The notes below the pieces were generated by a model that saw nothing but the letters and a program-made list of their open reading frames with translations, did not search any database and had not been told where the DNA came from. 64,000 nt of DNA from Thermococcus sp. (GTDB lineage Archaea; Methanobacteriota_B; Thermococci; Thermococcales; Thermococcaceae): contig JALTBN010000051.1 in the NCBI GenBank assembly GCA_027075325.1, forward strand, positions 154,745 through 218,744, read 5' to 3'. Both the position numbers and the translations under genes were made by a program. Shown in pieces: positions 38,870-48,345 of this stretch; within the stretch, counting starts at the first letter, position 1, and each line of letters starts with the position of its first letter.

Positions 38870-40561
38870 ATGAAAAGGGGGTTATCACCTTTTTTCATTT
38901 TCCTTTTGTTCGTCATGGTCATCCCGCACACCAGCGTAAGCGCGTTTCAGACTGATTTATGGCCACTAAGCGACGATATGAGGATAGTCAGTTACCCATA
39001 TCCCCCATGTGGGGAGACCATGGACTTGACAGAGAGGCCCTTCTATACATGGGAAAACAGCACCCATCTAATCAAAGTAGCAGGGCCTGTTCTGGTTAAT
39101 TGCAGGGGAACCGAAAACTTCTCCATATTGATAAATAACACTTATGATATTACATTCCAGGATTACATCCTCCTCAAAAATAGAACGATGGTACCAATCA
39201 ATGCCACTGCGACGATAATAAACGTTACGGTAAAAACGAAGGATAAGGAGTACTCCCCTATCGAACTCTGGACAGACAATACAACACTTGAATACCTGCC
39301 TTACAACTCCACGTATGAGCTTGTTGTAATGAACTTCACCAACTTGGTGCTTCCGTGGGGTTCTGTATTCGATTTGGCCTATGGAAGTCGTAACCCCCAA
39401 GATTATGGATGGCCGGTTAACATGACTATCAAAATGTTAATCAACAAAAGAACAGGAGAAGGGTATCTAATTGACAATGGATCTTTAAAATATGTAGGAG
39501 ATACACCTTTTTGGAGCCCTCTTATTAAGCCCGAAAACTTCGCGAAGATGATTTTAGACAATGCTCAGAACCTGATCGATGAGATAAAATCAAACCCTTG
39601 GGTGGTGGAGCAGGTTTTGAATAAAGCAAACAAAGCAAAAAACCTCACTGAGAGGTCCAACCTGATATATAGTCTAGCTGAGAAGATGACCGGGAGGATT
39701 CTGGTGCCCAAGCTTACCTACCTTGGAAGAGCAATGTACCTTTACAGTGACTTCATAAACGCTACCAGTGAACATGCGATTATTCCAGGTTTTAACGCAT
39801 CCTCCGGAGATTACGTATACCTCCCACAATTTGGGGTGCCAATAAACCACACGTTCTGTGTCAAAACGAATGCAACCTGGATCTCCATCCCGGAGCAGAT
39901 TAACGGTATTCCCGTATCAAACTACACAAGAAAGGCCTTAATAGACTACACTCACGGAGATTCCTCTGAACTGATGGAGCTTTTGAGGGATTCCCTCCTG
40001 AAACAAAAGGTTTATCTTCCAAGCTTAATGGTGGGCTATGGGGACAAATGGGCGGTGGTTGCATTAGATTTACCTATGGACATCAACAAAACTGGTGTCT
40101 TCGTAGTCCCCCTCCCGACAAAGTACGTGAGGGCATTCAACGCCTCCTACCTCCTTGTGGAACCCGGAACAGTTAACAGGTTCCATGTGAAGTACGACCC
40201 ATCATTTTTCACTCCTGATGAAGTGGTAGAAGAATGGCAAAAGGTTGGAAACTGCTATATGCTCCTTCGCAATAACATAGAAAACACGTTTCTGGAGATC
40301 CTTGATAAGGAGGGGAGCAGCGGATTCAACGCAAGTGAGTTTGAGAGCATTTATCCCTTATTAGAAAAACAGCTACACCTCTGCGGCTTTAATGTTACAC
40401 CCACCGAAAACTCCCTGTCCAGAGGTAACTCAACCTCTCAGTCCCATCCGATGAGTTCTCCAGCAACCTCCTCTAACGAAAAGAAAAAGGATATTTGCGG
40501 CCCTGCGTTCCTTGTCCCGCTAGCGTTGATTCCAGCATGGCTGTGGAGGAAGAGGCGATGA
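38870..40561 (+). CDS. CGP-CTERM surface protein, type 1
   Basis: Signal peptide and terminal ICGPAFLVPLALIPAWLWRKRR. Confidence 0.85.
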   Translation: MKRGLSPFFIFLLFVMVIPHTSVSAFQTDLWPLSDDMRIVSYPYPPCGETMDLTERPFYTWENSTHLIKVAGPVLVNCRGTENFSILINNTYDITFQDYILLKNRTMVPINATATIINVTVKTKDKEYSPIELWTDNTTLEYLPYNSTYELVVMNFTNLVLPWGSVFDLAYGSRNPQDYGWPVNMTIKMLINKRTGEGYLIDNGSLKYVGDTPFWSPLIKPENFAKMILDNAQNLIDEIKSNPWVVEQVLNKANKAKNLTERSNLIYSLAEKMTGRILVPKLTYLGRAMYLYSDFINATSEHAIIPGFNASSGDYVYLPQFGVPINHTFCVKTNATWISIPEQINGIPVSNYTRKALIDYTHGDSSELMELLRDSLLKQKVYLPSLMVGYGDKWAVVALDLPMDINKTGVFVVPLPTKYVRAFNASYLLVEPGTVNRFHVKYDPSFFTPDEVVEEWQKVGNCYMLLRNNIENTFLEILDKEGSSGFNASEFESIYPLLEKQLHLCGFNVTPTENSLSRGNSTSQSHPMSSPATSSNEKKKDICGPAFLVPLALIPAWLWRKRR

Positions 40562-40570
40562 GTCCTCATG

Positions 40571-40774
40571 CTTTAAATTTTCGATTGGAGTATTACTCTC
40601 CTTCAAAAAAAACAATGGAGAACTCAACAGCCCAATTTACAATTAAAGAGATTCGAAAAAATTATAAGTAAAAGTTGTACTATTGAAAACGGGCACGGTA
40701 GTGCCCATGGGTGGATAACCATGTGGAAAAAGCTGGTAAGCCTCCTCGGAGTATTAGTTTTAGCAGCCGCCATA
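40571..40774 (+). repeat. CGP cluster leader repeat, copy B (with MWKKL signal peptide)
   Basis: GAGTATTACTC at 40588-40598, TATA-like attataag, hairpin GGGCACggtaGTGCCC at 40691-40706, then MWKKLVSLLGVLVLAAAI. Confidence 0.9.
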
Positions 40775-41560
40775 ACAACACCAGCAGTCGGAGCCGCAGA
40801 TACCGACACTATAGTCGGAACTGAAGTCTATTATCAGACGGGCGTGTATTGGTCAGGGGTTGATAGTGCAACCCTAGTTAGAACAGTCAGTCCAACCGCA
40901 GGAGGTGCCACTCCTTCAGTGTTGGTTACAATTCCCTGGGACGGACTTGCCACTGCGAATATGATAATAGTCAATCAGTTCAGTGGTATTCAGACCAACA
41001 CTGGAGATACCCAGAAGTTCACTGAGGCTATGGGGTCCGTGTTCTATGGGGAGGGAAGTTATCATACTTTCTCAGATCCTACTGGAGAGAGATATGATAA
41101 GTACTGGGTATCCCCGACAACTATGTATGTAACATCTGGAAGGAGTGGAACCACGATTACTACTGAATACTCACTAACTATATATGCCGAATCCAAAGCT
41201 GAGGCAGAAGCCAAGATAAAAGCTGGTTTTGAGGCTCTTGGAATTGGAGCCGAGGTCTCAGTGATTGCATCCCAAACAGTAGGTACAAAGGTTGGATACA
41301 CCGTTAAGGTAACGACCTCATTATACAAGTACTATTATACCACAGAATACATCGGGACAATCCAGAGACATTACCATATAGAGTCTAACTCCAACTTCAT
41401 CCCAACCTTCTTGGGCAAGGGAAGTCTTATAACCTCGGCAGGGGACTCCTACGATCGCTATGACTTCAAGGATTTTAATTTGTTCAAGCGGCCCGTCTTT
41501 TATAGTTATGAAGATGTTGACTTGGAGTCATTAGGGCATTATGGGCAGTTAACTACCTAA
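40721..41560 (+). CDS. secreted hypothetical protein (MWKKL leader), the only intact copy in the cluster
   Basis: Signal peptide MWKKLVSLLGVLVLAAAITTPAVGAA followed by a 250-aa domain rich in Thr/Tyr/Ser. Confidence 0.75.
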   Translation: MWKKLVSLLGVLVLAAAITTPAVGAADTDTIVGTEVYYQTGVYWSGVDSATLVRTVSPTAGGATPSVLVTIPWDGLATANMIIVNQFSGIQTNTGDTQKFTEAMGSVFYGEGSYHTFSDPTGERYDKYWVSPTTMYVTSGRSGTTITTEYSLTIYAESKAEAEAKIKAGFEALGIGAEVSVIASQTVGTKVGYTVKVTTSLYKYYYTTEYIGTIQRHYHIESNSNFIPTFLGKGSLITSAGDSYDRYDFKDFNLFKRPVFYSYEDVDLESLGHYGQLTT

Positions 41561-41572
41561 GGAGGTGGGATC

Positions 41573-43207
41573 GTGAAGAGCTCTAAGTTCTTTTTCTCCT
41601 TTTTTGTTCTGTCAGTTTTCATCCTGGGATCTTTTTATATGTCCCCTGCAATCGCGGGAAACATTACCTCAAATACTAATACTGATTCCTCAATTTCAGA
41701 TGATGGAGATATAAACTTCATAGTCCTCTGGCCCCTCGACGCGAACTTCAAAATAGTCCAGTTTAATATCAGCTCGTGCACCCTCTACCCTTACCTGAAA
41801 AACCGCCTGATCGGTTATTACGTAAACTCCACAGAAGCGCTGGAGATAATGGCCAACGTTTACATCGGGTGCCCCAACGTCTCGGGGATGAAGGTGGAGG
41901 TTCTTTCTCCTAAGATCACGCGGAAGGGAGAAAACTTCAGGTACGTTACCGTTCCGGTCAACGTGTACACCAACCTGCCGTTTCCATATCCGGTTGAGTT
42001 AAGGTCGAGCAACGTTTCAATATCCTACGAGTACCACAACTCGACCCATTTCTTCCTAGTGATAAAAATGCTCAACATCACGGTATCACCAGAGCTCAGA
42101 GATACCTTCGGCACGTCTGATCCGGCTCACTTCGGCTGGCCGGGGAACATGACCATCCGCTTCCTCGTGAACCGCGGAACCGGTGAAGCATACCTCATCG
42201 ACGGTGAGGAGAAGAGATATGTGGGAACGCTGCCTCTCTATCTCCCCGAGTTCAATCCCAGGCGCTACCTTCAGACCATCAAGGAGAACGCCTTTAACTT
42301 CGTTCAGAGCGTGAAGTCGAACCCGTGGGCGATAAGGGAGATAGTCGAGAGAGCCCGGCTCGCCAACTCCACACTGGAGAGGGACAAGATCATAAGCGGG
42401 GCGGTTATGAACCTCAGCGAGAGGATACTCCACGTGAACCACCGGTACTTAGGACTTCCCATTAAAATCAAAAGCAACACCATCGTAAGCCCAGCTGTGG
42501 ACATGTGGAGGAACACCACCAAGCCCCGTGCCAACATAAGCGCGATAATATCCCCCCGGATACAGAACCTCACGAAAAAGGCCGTTTTGGAGTACCTTGA
42601 GAGCGGAAACGAGAGCGGCATAATCGGGGTGGTCAATCAAACTCTTTACATGAAGAAAAGCTTCATTCCCCCCATAGCCACGAACGTTTTCATGAGCGTT
42701 GATATTCCTGTGAACACGAGCGACTTTCTGCCGCTGCCCCTTCCCGAGGAATACGGGGAGAAACTTGGGGCGAGGTATATCTTTGTCCTTCTTCTCAGGA
42801 ATGCTGAGAAATACCCTTACATACACTACGACCGCAGGATTTTTGATCCTGACAAGATCTCTGAGGAGTGGAAGAACCTGACACTATTCCTCTCGCTCCT
42901 AAGGTCAAAGGTTTACAATGAACTCTCGGAGGCGCTCTACCCTAGCGTGCCCAGCGGGGAGGTCAACTACACCAAGTTTGACAGGCTTTACAAGGATGTT
43001 TCCTCAATGATAGGCGAGTACCTCAAAGAAGTCTATGGAGCGGCCTTAGATTCTGAACCAAGCAGTCCAACCGGTGCGGAGGAGAGGGAAACATCGAACC
43101 ACGAACCGAATACGTCTACCATGACCAACAAAGGGCATATCTGTGGGCCAGCTTTTCTTGTTCCGCTGGCATTGATTCCAGCATGGTTGTGGAGGAAGAG
43201 ACGATGA
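41573..43207 (+). CDS. CGP-CTERM surface protein, type 2
   Basis: GTG start with an aggaggtgg SD; ends ICGPAFLVPLALIPAWLWRKRR. Confidence 0.85.
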   Translation: MKSSKFFFSFFVLSVFILGSFYMSPAIAGNITSNTNTDSSISDDGDINFIVLWPLDANFKIVQFNISSCTLYPYLKNRLIGYYVNSTEALEIMANVYIGCPNVSGMKVEVLSPKITRKGENFRYVTVPVNVYTNLPFPYPVELRSSNVSISYEYHNSTHFFLVIKMLNITVSPELRDTFGTSDPAHFGWPGNMTIRFLVNRGTGEAYLIDGEEKRYVGTLPLYLPEFNPRRYLQTIKENAFNFVQSVKSNPWAIREIVERARLANSTLERDKIISGAVMNLSERILHVNHRYLGLPIKIKSNTIVSPAVDMWRNTTKPRANISAIISPRIQNLTKKAVLEYLESGNESGIIGVVNQTLYMKKSFIPPIATNVFMSVDIPVNTSDFLPLPLPEEYGEKLGARYIFVLLLRNAEKYPYIHYDRRIFDPDKISEEWKNLTLFLSLLRSKVYNELSEALYPSVPSGEVNYTKFDRLYKDVSSMIGEYLKEVYGAALDSEPSSPTGAEERETSNHEPNTSTMTNKGHICGPAFLVPLALIPAWLWRKRR

Positions 43208-43214
43208 TTCCCTA

Positions 43215-43378
43215 TGCTTTAAATTTTCGATTGGAGTATTACTCCCATGTCAAAAAACAATGGAGGACTCAACGGTCAAATTTACAATTAAAGAAATTCG
43301 TAAAATTTACAAGTAAAAGTTGTGTCATTGAAAACGGGCACGGTAGTGCCCGGAGGTGGATAACCATATGGAAAAAGG
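43215..43378 (+). repeat. CGP cluster leader repeat, copy C
   Basis: GAGTATTACTC at 43234-43244; GGGCACggtaGTGCCC at 43336-43351. Confidence 0.88.
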
Positions 43379-43530
43379 CTTCTTTCAGCCCGGAATCATC
43401 CTACACTCACACATACTACCGTAGCTTCAAAGTTGGGACGGGGGGCATGCTCTATTTCATAGGGCCTGAACAGGTCTACGGACTTGGAGACTATGCAATG
43501 CCCTTAGACTTTGAGGAGGTGAACGAATGA
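43366..43530 (+). pseudogene. collapsed remnant of an upstream partner gene (start and tail only)
   Basis: Starts ataaccatATGGAAAAAGGCT like the MWKKL gene; tail reads QVYGLGDYAMPLDFEEVNE, like the tail before 38870 (TVYGISSEEMPIVFDQEVEE). Confidence 0.5.
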
Positions 43531-45185
43531 AGAGGCTTTCTCTCTTTTTTATTTTTGCTCTCCTTATCACATCAGGTTATGCCGCCGCCAGTCAGGTGAA
43601 CGTGTACCCACTAACGAAAGACCTCAAGATGATACCATATCCCATCCCTCAATGCAGTCAGATTGATAAAATTACAGACTTATACTACAAGGTCAACGAC
43701 ACGTACTGGATAGCCGTTGTTGGCCCGATAAAGATCGGTTGCCCCGGAGTGAAGAACATATCGGTCAAAATACTCGGGGTCAAAAACTTCACCATCCCTC
43801 AGTACAACCTAACCTTGACCGTAATAAACACTACTGTCAAAACTGGACAGAAGGAATACGAACCGCTGGGCCTTGTTGCGAGAAACGTGACGATTGAGTA
43901 TAAACAGTATAATAAGACGCACGAGATCGTAACAATAAAACTTGAGAACATGAAAATGTACTGGAGCTATGCCCTCCAGGATTATGTCTACCACAATCTC
44001 ACCCCAGAACACTATGGATTTCCCTCAAACATTACAATAAAACTGCTTGTAAACAGGAAAACCGGGGAGGGATACCTTCTCGACAACGGGACAGAGAAAT
44101 ACGTCGGCGTCACTCCTCTGTGGAACCCCGCTTTATACCCATCAGAGTATCCTCGCCTCGTTCTCCAGAACCTTAAAAACGTCATTAACCAGATCAAGGC
44201 GAACCCATGGATCGTTGAAAACGTCATTCAAAAGGTAAAGCTCTCCAAGAACGTAAGCGAGTCCAACGAGCTCTTAAATTCACTCGCCCTCAACTTGACA
44301 GATCAGGTCATGGGCCTGAGGGTTACATATCTTGGGCGGGAAATGTACCTGGAGGAGTTCATCACTAACGTTACCCCCCGCAACAGGATCATTGGTTCCA
44401 ATTATACTGGGTGGATTACTCTTCCCACTTTCATGCTTCCCGTTGAGGGAACGTACCTCATAAGAACCTACCAAACCGGATGGGGAAGCCTACCCATCAG
44501 GATAGACAACATGTCCTCGGACAAGTATGTGGAGAAAGTCCTGAAGGATTACATGAAAACAAGAAACGATGAAGAACTCAAAAAGCTCATAGTCGCAGGC
44601 ATATTCCACAAGAGAGTTTACCTGCCACTGCTCGTTGATTCTGATGATATTCATCATAAGATTACCGCGGTGAGCTTTACCCTCCCGCCCAGCGGAGAAT
44701 CGCACCTTCTGGTTCTCCCCCTGCCCCAAAAATACGCGGAGGCCTTCAACGCTTCATACCTAATGTTGAACTTCGTAGGGCCCAGGAGCATAGTTGTCAA
44801 GTACGACCCAAACCTCTACACCCCAGAGGGACTTATCACGGGATTGAAGAGGGAGGAAACCTGCATGAATATGATCAGATCAACTCTCATTGACAACTTT
44901 ACAAACACTTTATCTGAGTTCGAAGGGAGCGGGATGAACGTTTCGAAGCTGGATAAGGTATACTCCAGTATCGTAAACAAGATGGAGCAGTGTGGCTTTA
45001 ACGTGACGGAGAGAGATTCCCAGCCAATAACTTCCAGTGTTAATCTGGCGGGGAGTGCACCAGGTCCAAGCACTAGTGTGAGTGGAACTCCGGAGTCAAG
45101 CAAAGGGGAACATGGAATCTGTGGGCCAGCTTTTCTTGTTCCACTGGCGTTGATTCCGGCATGGCTATGGAGGAAGAGGCGATGA
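43527..45185 (+). CDS. CGP-CTERM surface protein, type 1
   Basis: SD ggaggtgaacga; ends ICGPAFLVPLALIPAWLWRKRR. Confidence 0.85.
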   Translation: MKRLSLFFIFALLITSGYAAASQVNVYPLTKDLKMIPYPIPQCSQIDKITDLYYKVNDTYWIAVVGPIKIGCPGVKNISVKILGVKNFTIPQYNLTLTVINTTVKTGQKEYEPLGLVARNVTIEYKQYNKTHEIVTIKLENMKMYWSYALQDYVYHNLTPEHYGFPSNITIKLLVNRKTGEGYLLDNGTEKYVGVTPLWNPALYPSEYPRLVLQNLKNVINQIKANPWIVENVIQKVKLSKNVSESNELLNSLALNLTDQVMGLRVTYLGREMYLEEFITNVTPRNRIIGSNYTGWITLPTFMLPVEGTYLIRTYQTGWGSLPIRIDNMSSDKYVEKVLKDYMKTRNDEELKKLIVAGIFHKRVYLPLLVDSDDIHHKITAVSFTLPPSGESHLLVLPLPQKYAEAFNASYLMLNFVGPRSIVVKYDPNLYTPEGLITGLKREETCMNMIRSTLIDNFTNTLSEFEGSGMNVSKLDKVYSSIVNKMEQCGFNVTERDSQPITSSVNLAGSAPGPSTSVSGTPESSKGEHGICGPAFLVPLALIPAWLWRKRR

Positions 45186-45194
45186 CTCCCTATG

Positions 45195-45399
45195 CTTTAA
45201 ATTTTCGATTGGAGTATTACTCTCCTTCAAAAAAAAACAATGGAGGATCCAACGGCCAAATTTACGATTATATAGATTCAAAAAAGTTATAAGCAAAAGT
45301 TGTATTATTGAAAACGGGCACGGTAGTGCCCATAGGTGGATAACCATGTGGAAGAAACTGGTAAGCCTCCTCGGAGTATTAGTTTTAGCAGCCGCCATA
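45195..45399 (+). repeat. CGP cluster leader repeat, copy D (with truncated MWKKL signal peptide)
   Basis: GAGTATTACTC at 45212-45222; GGGCACggtaGTGCCC at 45316-45331; MWKKLVSLLGVLVLAAAI then an unrelated sequence. Confidence 0.9.
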
Positions 45400-47052
45400 A
45401 ATTGGAGAAATGGCAAGTTAAGGGGTGAGCTAAACATGAGAATGAAAAGAAGTTTTGCCCCTATTTTCCTTATTTTCCTTCTTTTTATTCAGACGTTCTT
45501 AAATGCCTCCGCTTTTGTCTCAGCTCAGAATGATAACCAAAACGAGAAAGTAACATTTCCAGTCGTTATCTGGCCATTGAACGGAAGCTTCAAAGTGATA
45601 CCATACCACGTAAACGGCTGCATTCTATACCGGGAAAACAGAACCCTGGGGTATACCATCAACTCAACCTCAGCGGTCTTTGTTAAAGGGAACCTCTACG
45701 TTAACTGCAAAAACGTTACCGGTACAAGCATTGTCATAGCGGGGGAAAGCAGTAAAACAGAAAACAATTACACAACAACAACCATAACGCTCAACATTTA
45801 TATGAACACGCCGTTTCCAGAGGTTGAAGAACTCCGTTCTAAAAACCTGACGATAGAATATGACTATTACAACGAAAGCTATGCCCTTGTAAGGGTGATC
45901 TTTTCCAACGTGACTGTTTCTCCGGACATAGGCTGGGCATTCGGCTCGTTAGACCCTGCCCAATACGGCTGGCCGAGGGAGATAAAACTCTCATTTCTCG
46001 TGAACAGGAATAACGGTGACTCATACCTGATTGATAACGGTTCGAAGAGGTACGTTGGAACCCTCCCACTTCTGATGCCCCAGTTTGATATCGTGAACTA
46101 CCTCAACAGTGCGGTTAAAAACGCACGGGCTTTTGTTCAGGGGGTAAAGGCAAACCCCTGGGTGATTGAGAACATCATAAACAAGGCGAAGATGAGCTCC
46201 GGCTTTAATACCTCGATGATAATATCCAATGCGACGTTAAACTTCACATACAGGATATTCAGCGTTAAAGGCATCTACCTTGGGCTGCCGATAAAACTGG
46301 CTGCAGAAGGAAACGAATCCTCTGTCTATGCTCCCAGGGTCAACTTCTCAATGATCCTGCCCACACCCTGGGTGAATATAAGCAGGATACACAGCAACGA
46401 TACGGTGGAAGCCATAACAAAATATGTCAAAACAGGGAATGCCAGCGTACTCAAGGACGCAATAGGGCACACTCTGTACTGGAAAGAGACGTATTTACCG
46501 GGTCTATCAACAAACCATTTAATCGCCACACACATCCCGCCAAAACCGGGAGACATCATAGTTCTGCCACTGAGTAAGGAGTACGAAGAGCAACTGAACG
46601 CGCCATACGTCCTGTTCTACATTACTTTAAGCTCCGGCCAGTACCTTCACGTTAAGTACGATCCCAGGGTCCTCAACCCATTGAAGGCGGAGGAGGAGTG
46701 GAAGAGATACGGCTCCTGCGTTCCCCTCATAGAGAGCGACCTCTTTCAGAGCCTCTCGAACTTCATGAACGACGCACTTACAACGGGGAAGATAAACCAG
46801 ACCAAGCTCGATGATGTATATCTGACCGTCAAAAAAGACGTGACCGAATGCCTCGGTCAGAATGCTTCAGAGATCAGTGGGGGGTCTCTGCCCCAGGGAA
46901 ACACTACCCAACAGAGAACGACAAGTTCCAGCTCCACGCCAGCGACCCCTCTTAATGAGGCATCTACAAGCAAGAATAAGGGCATCTGTGGGCCAGCGTT
47001 TCTTGTTCCGCTGGCGTTGATTCCAGTATTGCTATGGAGGAAGAGAAGATGA
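45346..47052 (+). CDS. CGP-CTERM surface protein, type 2, fused in frame to a residual MWKKL leader (native start probably 45436)
   Basis: Ends ICGPAFLVPLALIPVLLWRKRR; 30-residue N-terminal leader precedes the native MRMKRSFAPIFLIFLLF signal peptide. Confidence 0.8.
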   Translation: MWKKLVSLLGVLVLAAAINWRNGKLRGELNMRMKRSFAPIFLIFLLFIQTFLNASAFVSAQNDNQNEKVTFPVVIWPLNGSFKVIPYHVNGCILYRENRTLGYTINSTSAVFVKGNLYVNCKNVTGTSIVIAGESSKTENNYTTTTITLNIYMNTPFPEVEELRSKNLTIEYDYYNESYALVRVIFSNVTVSPDIGWAFGSLDPAQYGWPREIKLSFLVNRNNGDSYLIDNGSKRYVGTLPLLMPQFDIVNYLNSAVKNARAFVQGVKANPWVIENIINKAKMSSGFNTSMIISNATLNFTYRIFSVKGIYLGLPIKLAAEGNESSVYAPRVNFSMILPTPWVNISRIHSNDTVEAITKYVKTGNASVLKDAIGHTLYWKETYLPGLSTNHLIATHIPPKPGDIIVLPLSKEYEEQLNAPYVLFYITLSSGQYLHVKYDPRVLNPLKAEEEWKRYGSCVPLIESDLFQSLSNFMNDALTTGKINQTKLDDVYLTVKKDVTECLGQNASEISGGSLPQGNTTQQRTTSSSSTPATPLNEASTSKNKGICGPAFLVPLALIPVLLWRKRR

Positions 47053-47143
47053 AACCCCCTTCTCCCACTTTTAAGAGTTCACCGTGCCCGTTCATGCTAT
47101 AACTCCTATGTGATATCGAAAAACCTGAATGGAGGTTGAAAAG

Positions 47144-47899
47144 ATGAAGGCCCTGCTGAAGAACGCGTTTTCAGACTACCTCCAGGTTGAGGTGCTTGCG
47201 GTCATTCTGGCAGCGGTGATGGTCGCAGCGGTCACGTCCTACATAGCGGCGGATTCCGTATACAAGGCGTCGATCATCGGGGGCTCTGTGACCCCTCTCC
47301 TCGGAGCCCCGGGTCACCTTTCGGGGCAGGTTCAGGAGAAGGCGCCGGACTACTACGCCTCCCAGTACCTGACGATAAAGGAGAGGATAGCGGGCTTGTT
47401 TGGGGCCCTCGTGTGGTCGAACTCCAGCCTGCTCTCGTCCGTTTACGTTGTGGCGGTTATGATAGCCCTCTTTCCTCTAATGTACAGAGTGAGGTCTTCT
47501 TTCGTTCCCCTGCTCTTCAGGGAGAGGGCCTCCCCGACAAAAACCGCTCTGACGGGCCTCGCGGTTTCTTTAGTTCTCTTCCTTCTCCTGGCGTTTTCGG
47601 CACTCTTTCCCCTGGGAGTGGTCTCGCTGAAATGGCTCTCCGGGATAAGCAAGGACTCACTCGTCCTGTTGAGTTCCATCCTCATTTCCCTCCTCCTGAC
47701 GGCCGCCCTCGCAGTCTACTCAACCTACATTCTGTGGGGCAGGCTCGACCTCTCCATAGTCTTCACCCTTCTACTGGCGTTTCTCCTCTCCGGAAAGCTC
47801 GGCTTTGAGTGGAGAACGGTGTGGGTTTACCTCGGCACCTCCGCGGGCCTAATCGCCGTCATGGTCTACTCATTCCACAGGAGGTGGATGAGCGTATGA
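47144..47899 (+). CDS. ABC-2-like permease
   Basis: Hydrophobic six-TM-like protein located with an ABC ATPase; SD ggaggttg before the ATG at 47144. Confidence 0.7.
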   Translation: MKALLKNAFSDYLQVEVLAVILAAVMVAAVTSYIAADSVYKASIIGGSVTPLLGAPGHLSGQVQEKAPDYYASQYLTIKERIAGLFGALVWSNSSLLSSVYVVAVMIALFPLMYRVRSSFVPLLFRERASPTKTALTGLAVSLVLFLLLAFSALFPLGVVSLKWLSGISKDSLVLLSSILISLLLTAALAVYSTYILWGRLDLSIVFTLLLAFLLSGKLGFEWRTVWVYLGTSAGLIAVMVYSFHRRWMSV

Positions 47900-48345
47900 A
47901 CTGGTCAAGAACTTTAGTAACAATAGCGACACTCTCAATCCTGCTCTCGGCTTCGGTCGCAGTACTCGGAATTCCCTACTGGAGCCCCCTGAAGTCGTCG
48001 ATGCACGCTGAGATAAGGCTCGACCAGGCAGATCAGCTCCTGAAGTTCGGCAAGGCCGTTGACAGAAACGTTACCTACTCATTCGATGTCTTCTGGCCCC
48101 TTAAAGCAGGAAAAACCAGACTCAGTGTGGGCCTCGCCAACCTCGCCTGCCCCAAGAACGTCAACTACACGATTAAGGTCGTTACAATGGACGGAAAGGT
48201 CTTTCAGGGATCCGGCCCTGAAAGCTTTGAATTCAGCAGGAGAGATCCATTCCTTTACCTCCACGTCAGCGTTGAAGTCCCGAACTCCTGTCAGGCTCTC
48301 CCGAGCAGAAACGGTCCGGAGGTGGTGATAGATGCCAGCTCGTGA
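47896..48345 (+). CDS. secreted/anchored hypothetical protein of an ABC transporter locus
   Basis: Signal peptide MNWSRTLVTIATLSILLSASVAVLG; overlaps both neighbours. Confidence 0.65.
   Translation: MNWSRTLVTIATLSILLSASVAVLGIPYWSPLKSSMHAEIRLDQADQLLKFGKAVDRNVTYSFDVFWPLKAGKTRLSVGLANLACPKNVNYTIKVVTMDGKVFQGSGPESFEFSRRDPFLYLHVSVEVPNSCQALPSRNGPEVVIDASS

Noticed and set aside
43183-43530. 115-aa ORF spanning leader copy C
   Set aside because: Starts inside the previous gene's end and reads through the promoter repeat; only its tail reflects a gene remnant.
38683-45399. CRISPR array or IS element from the four leader repeats
   Set aside because: Units are 130-200 bp, spaced by whole genes, with promoter and SD structure; no transposase or terminal inverted repeats.
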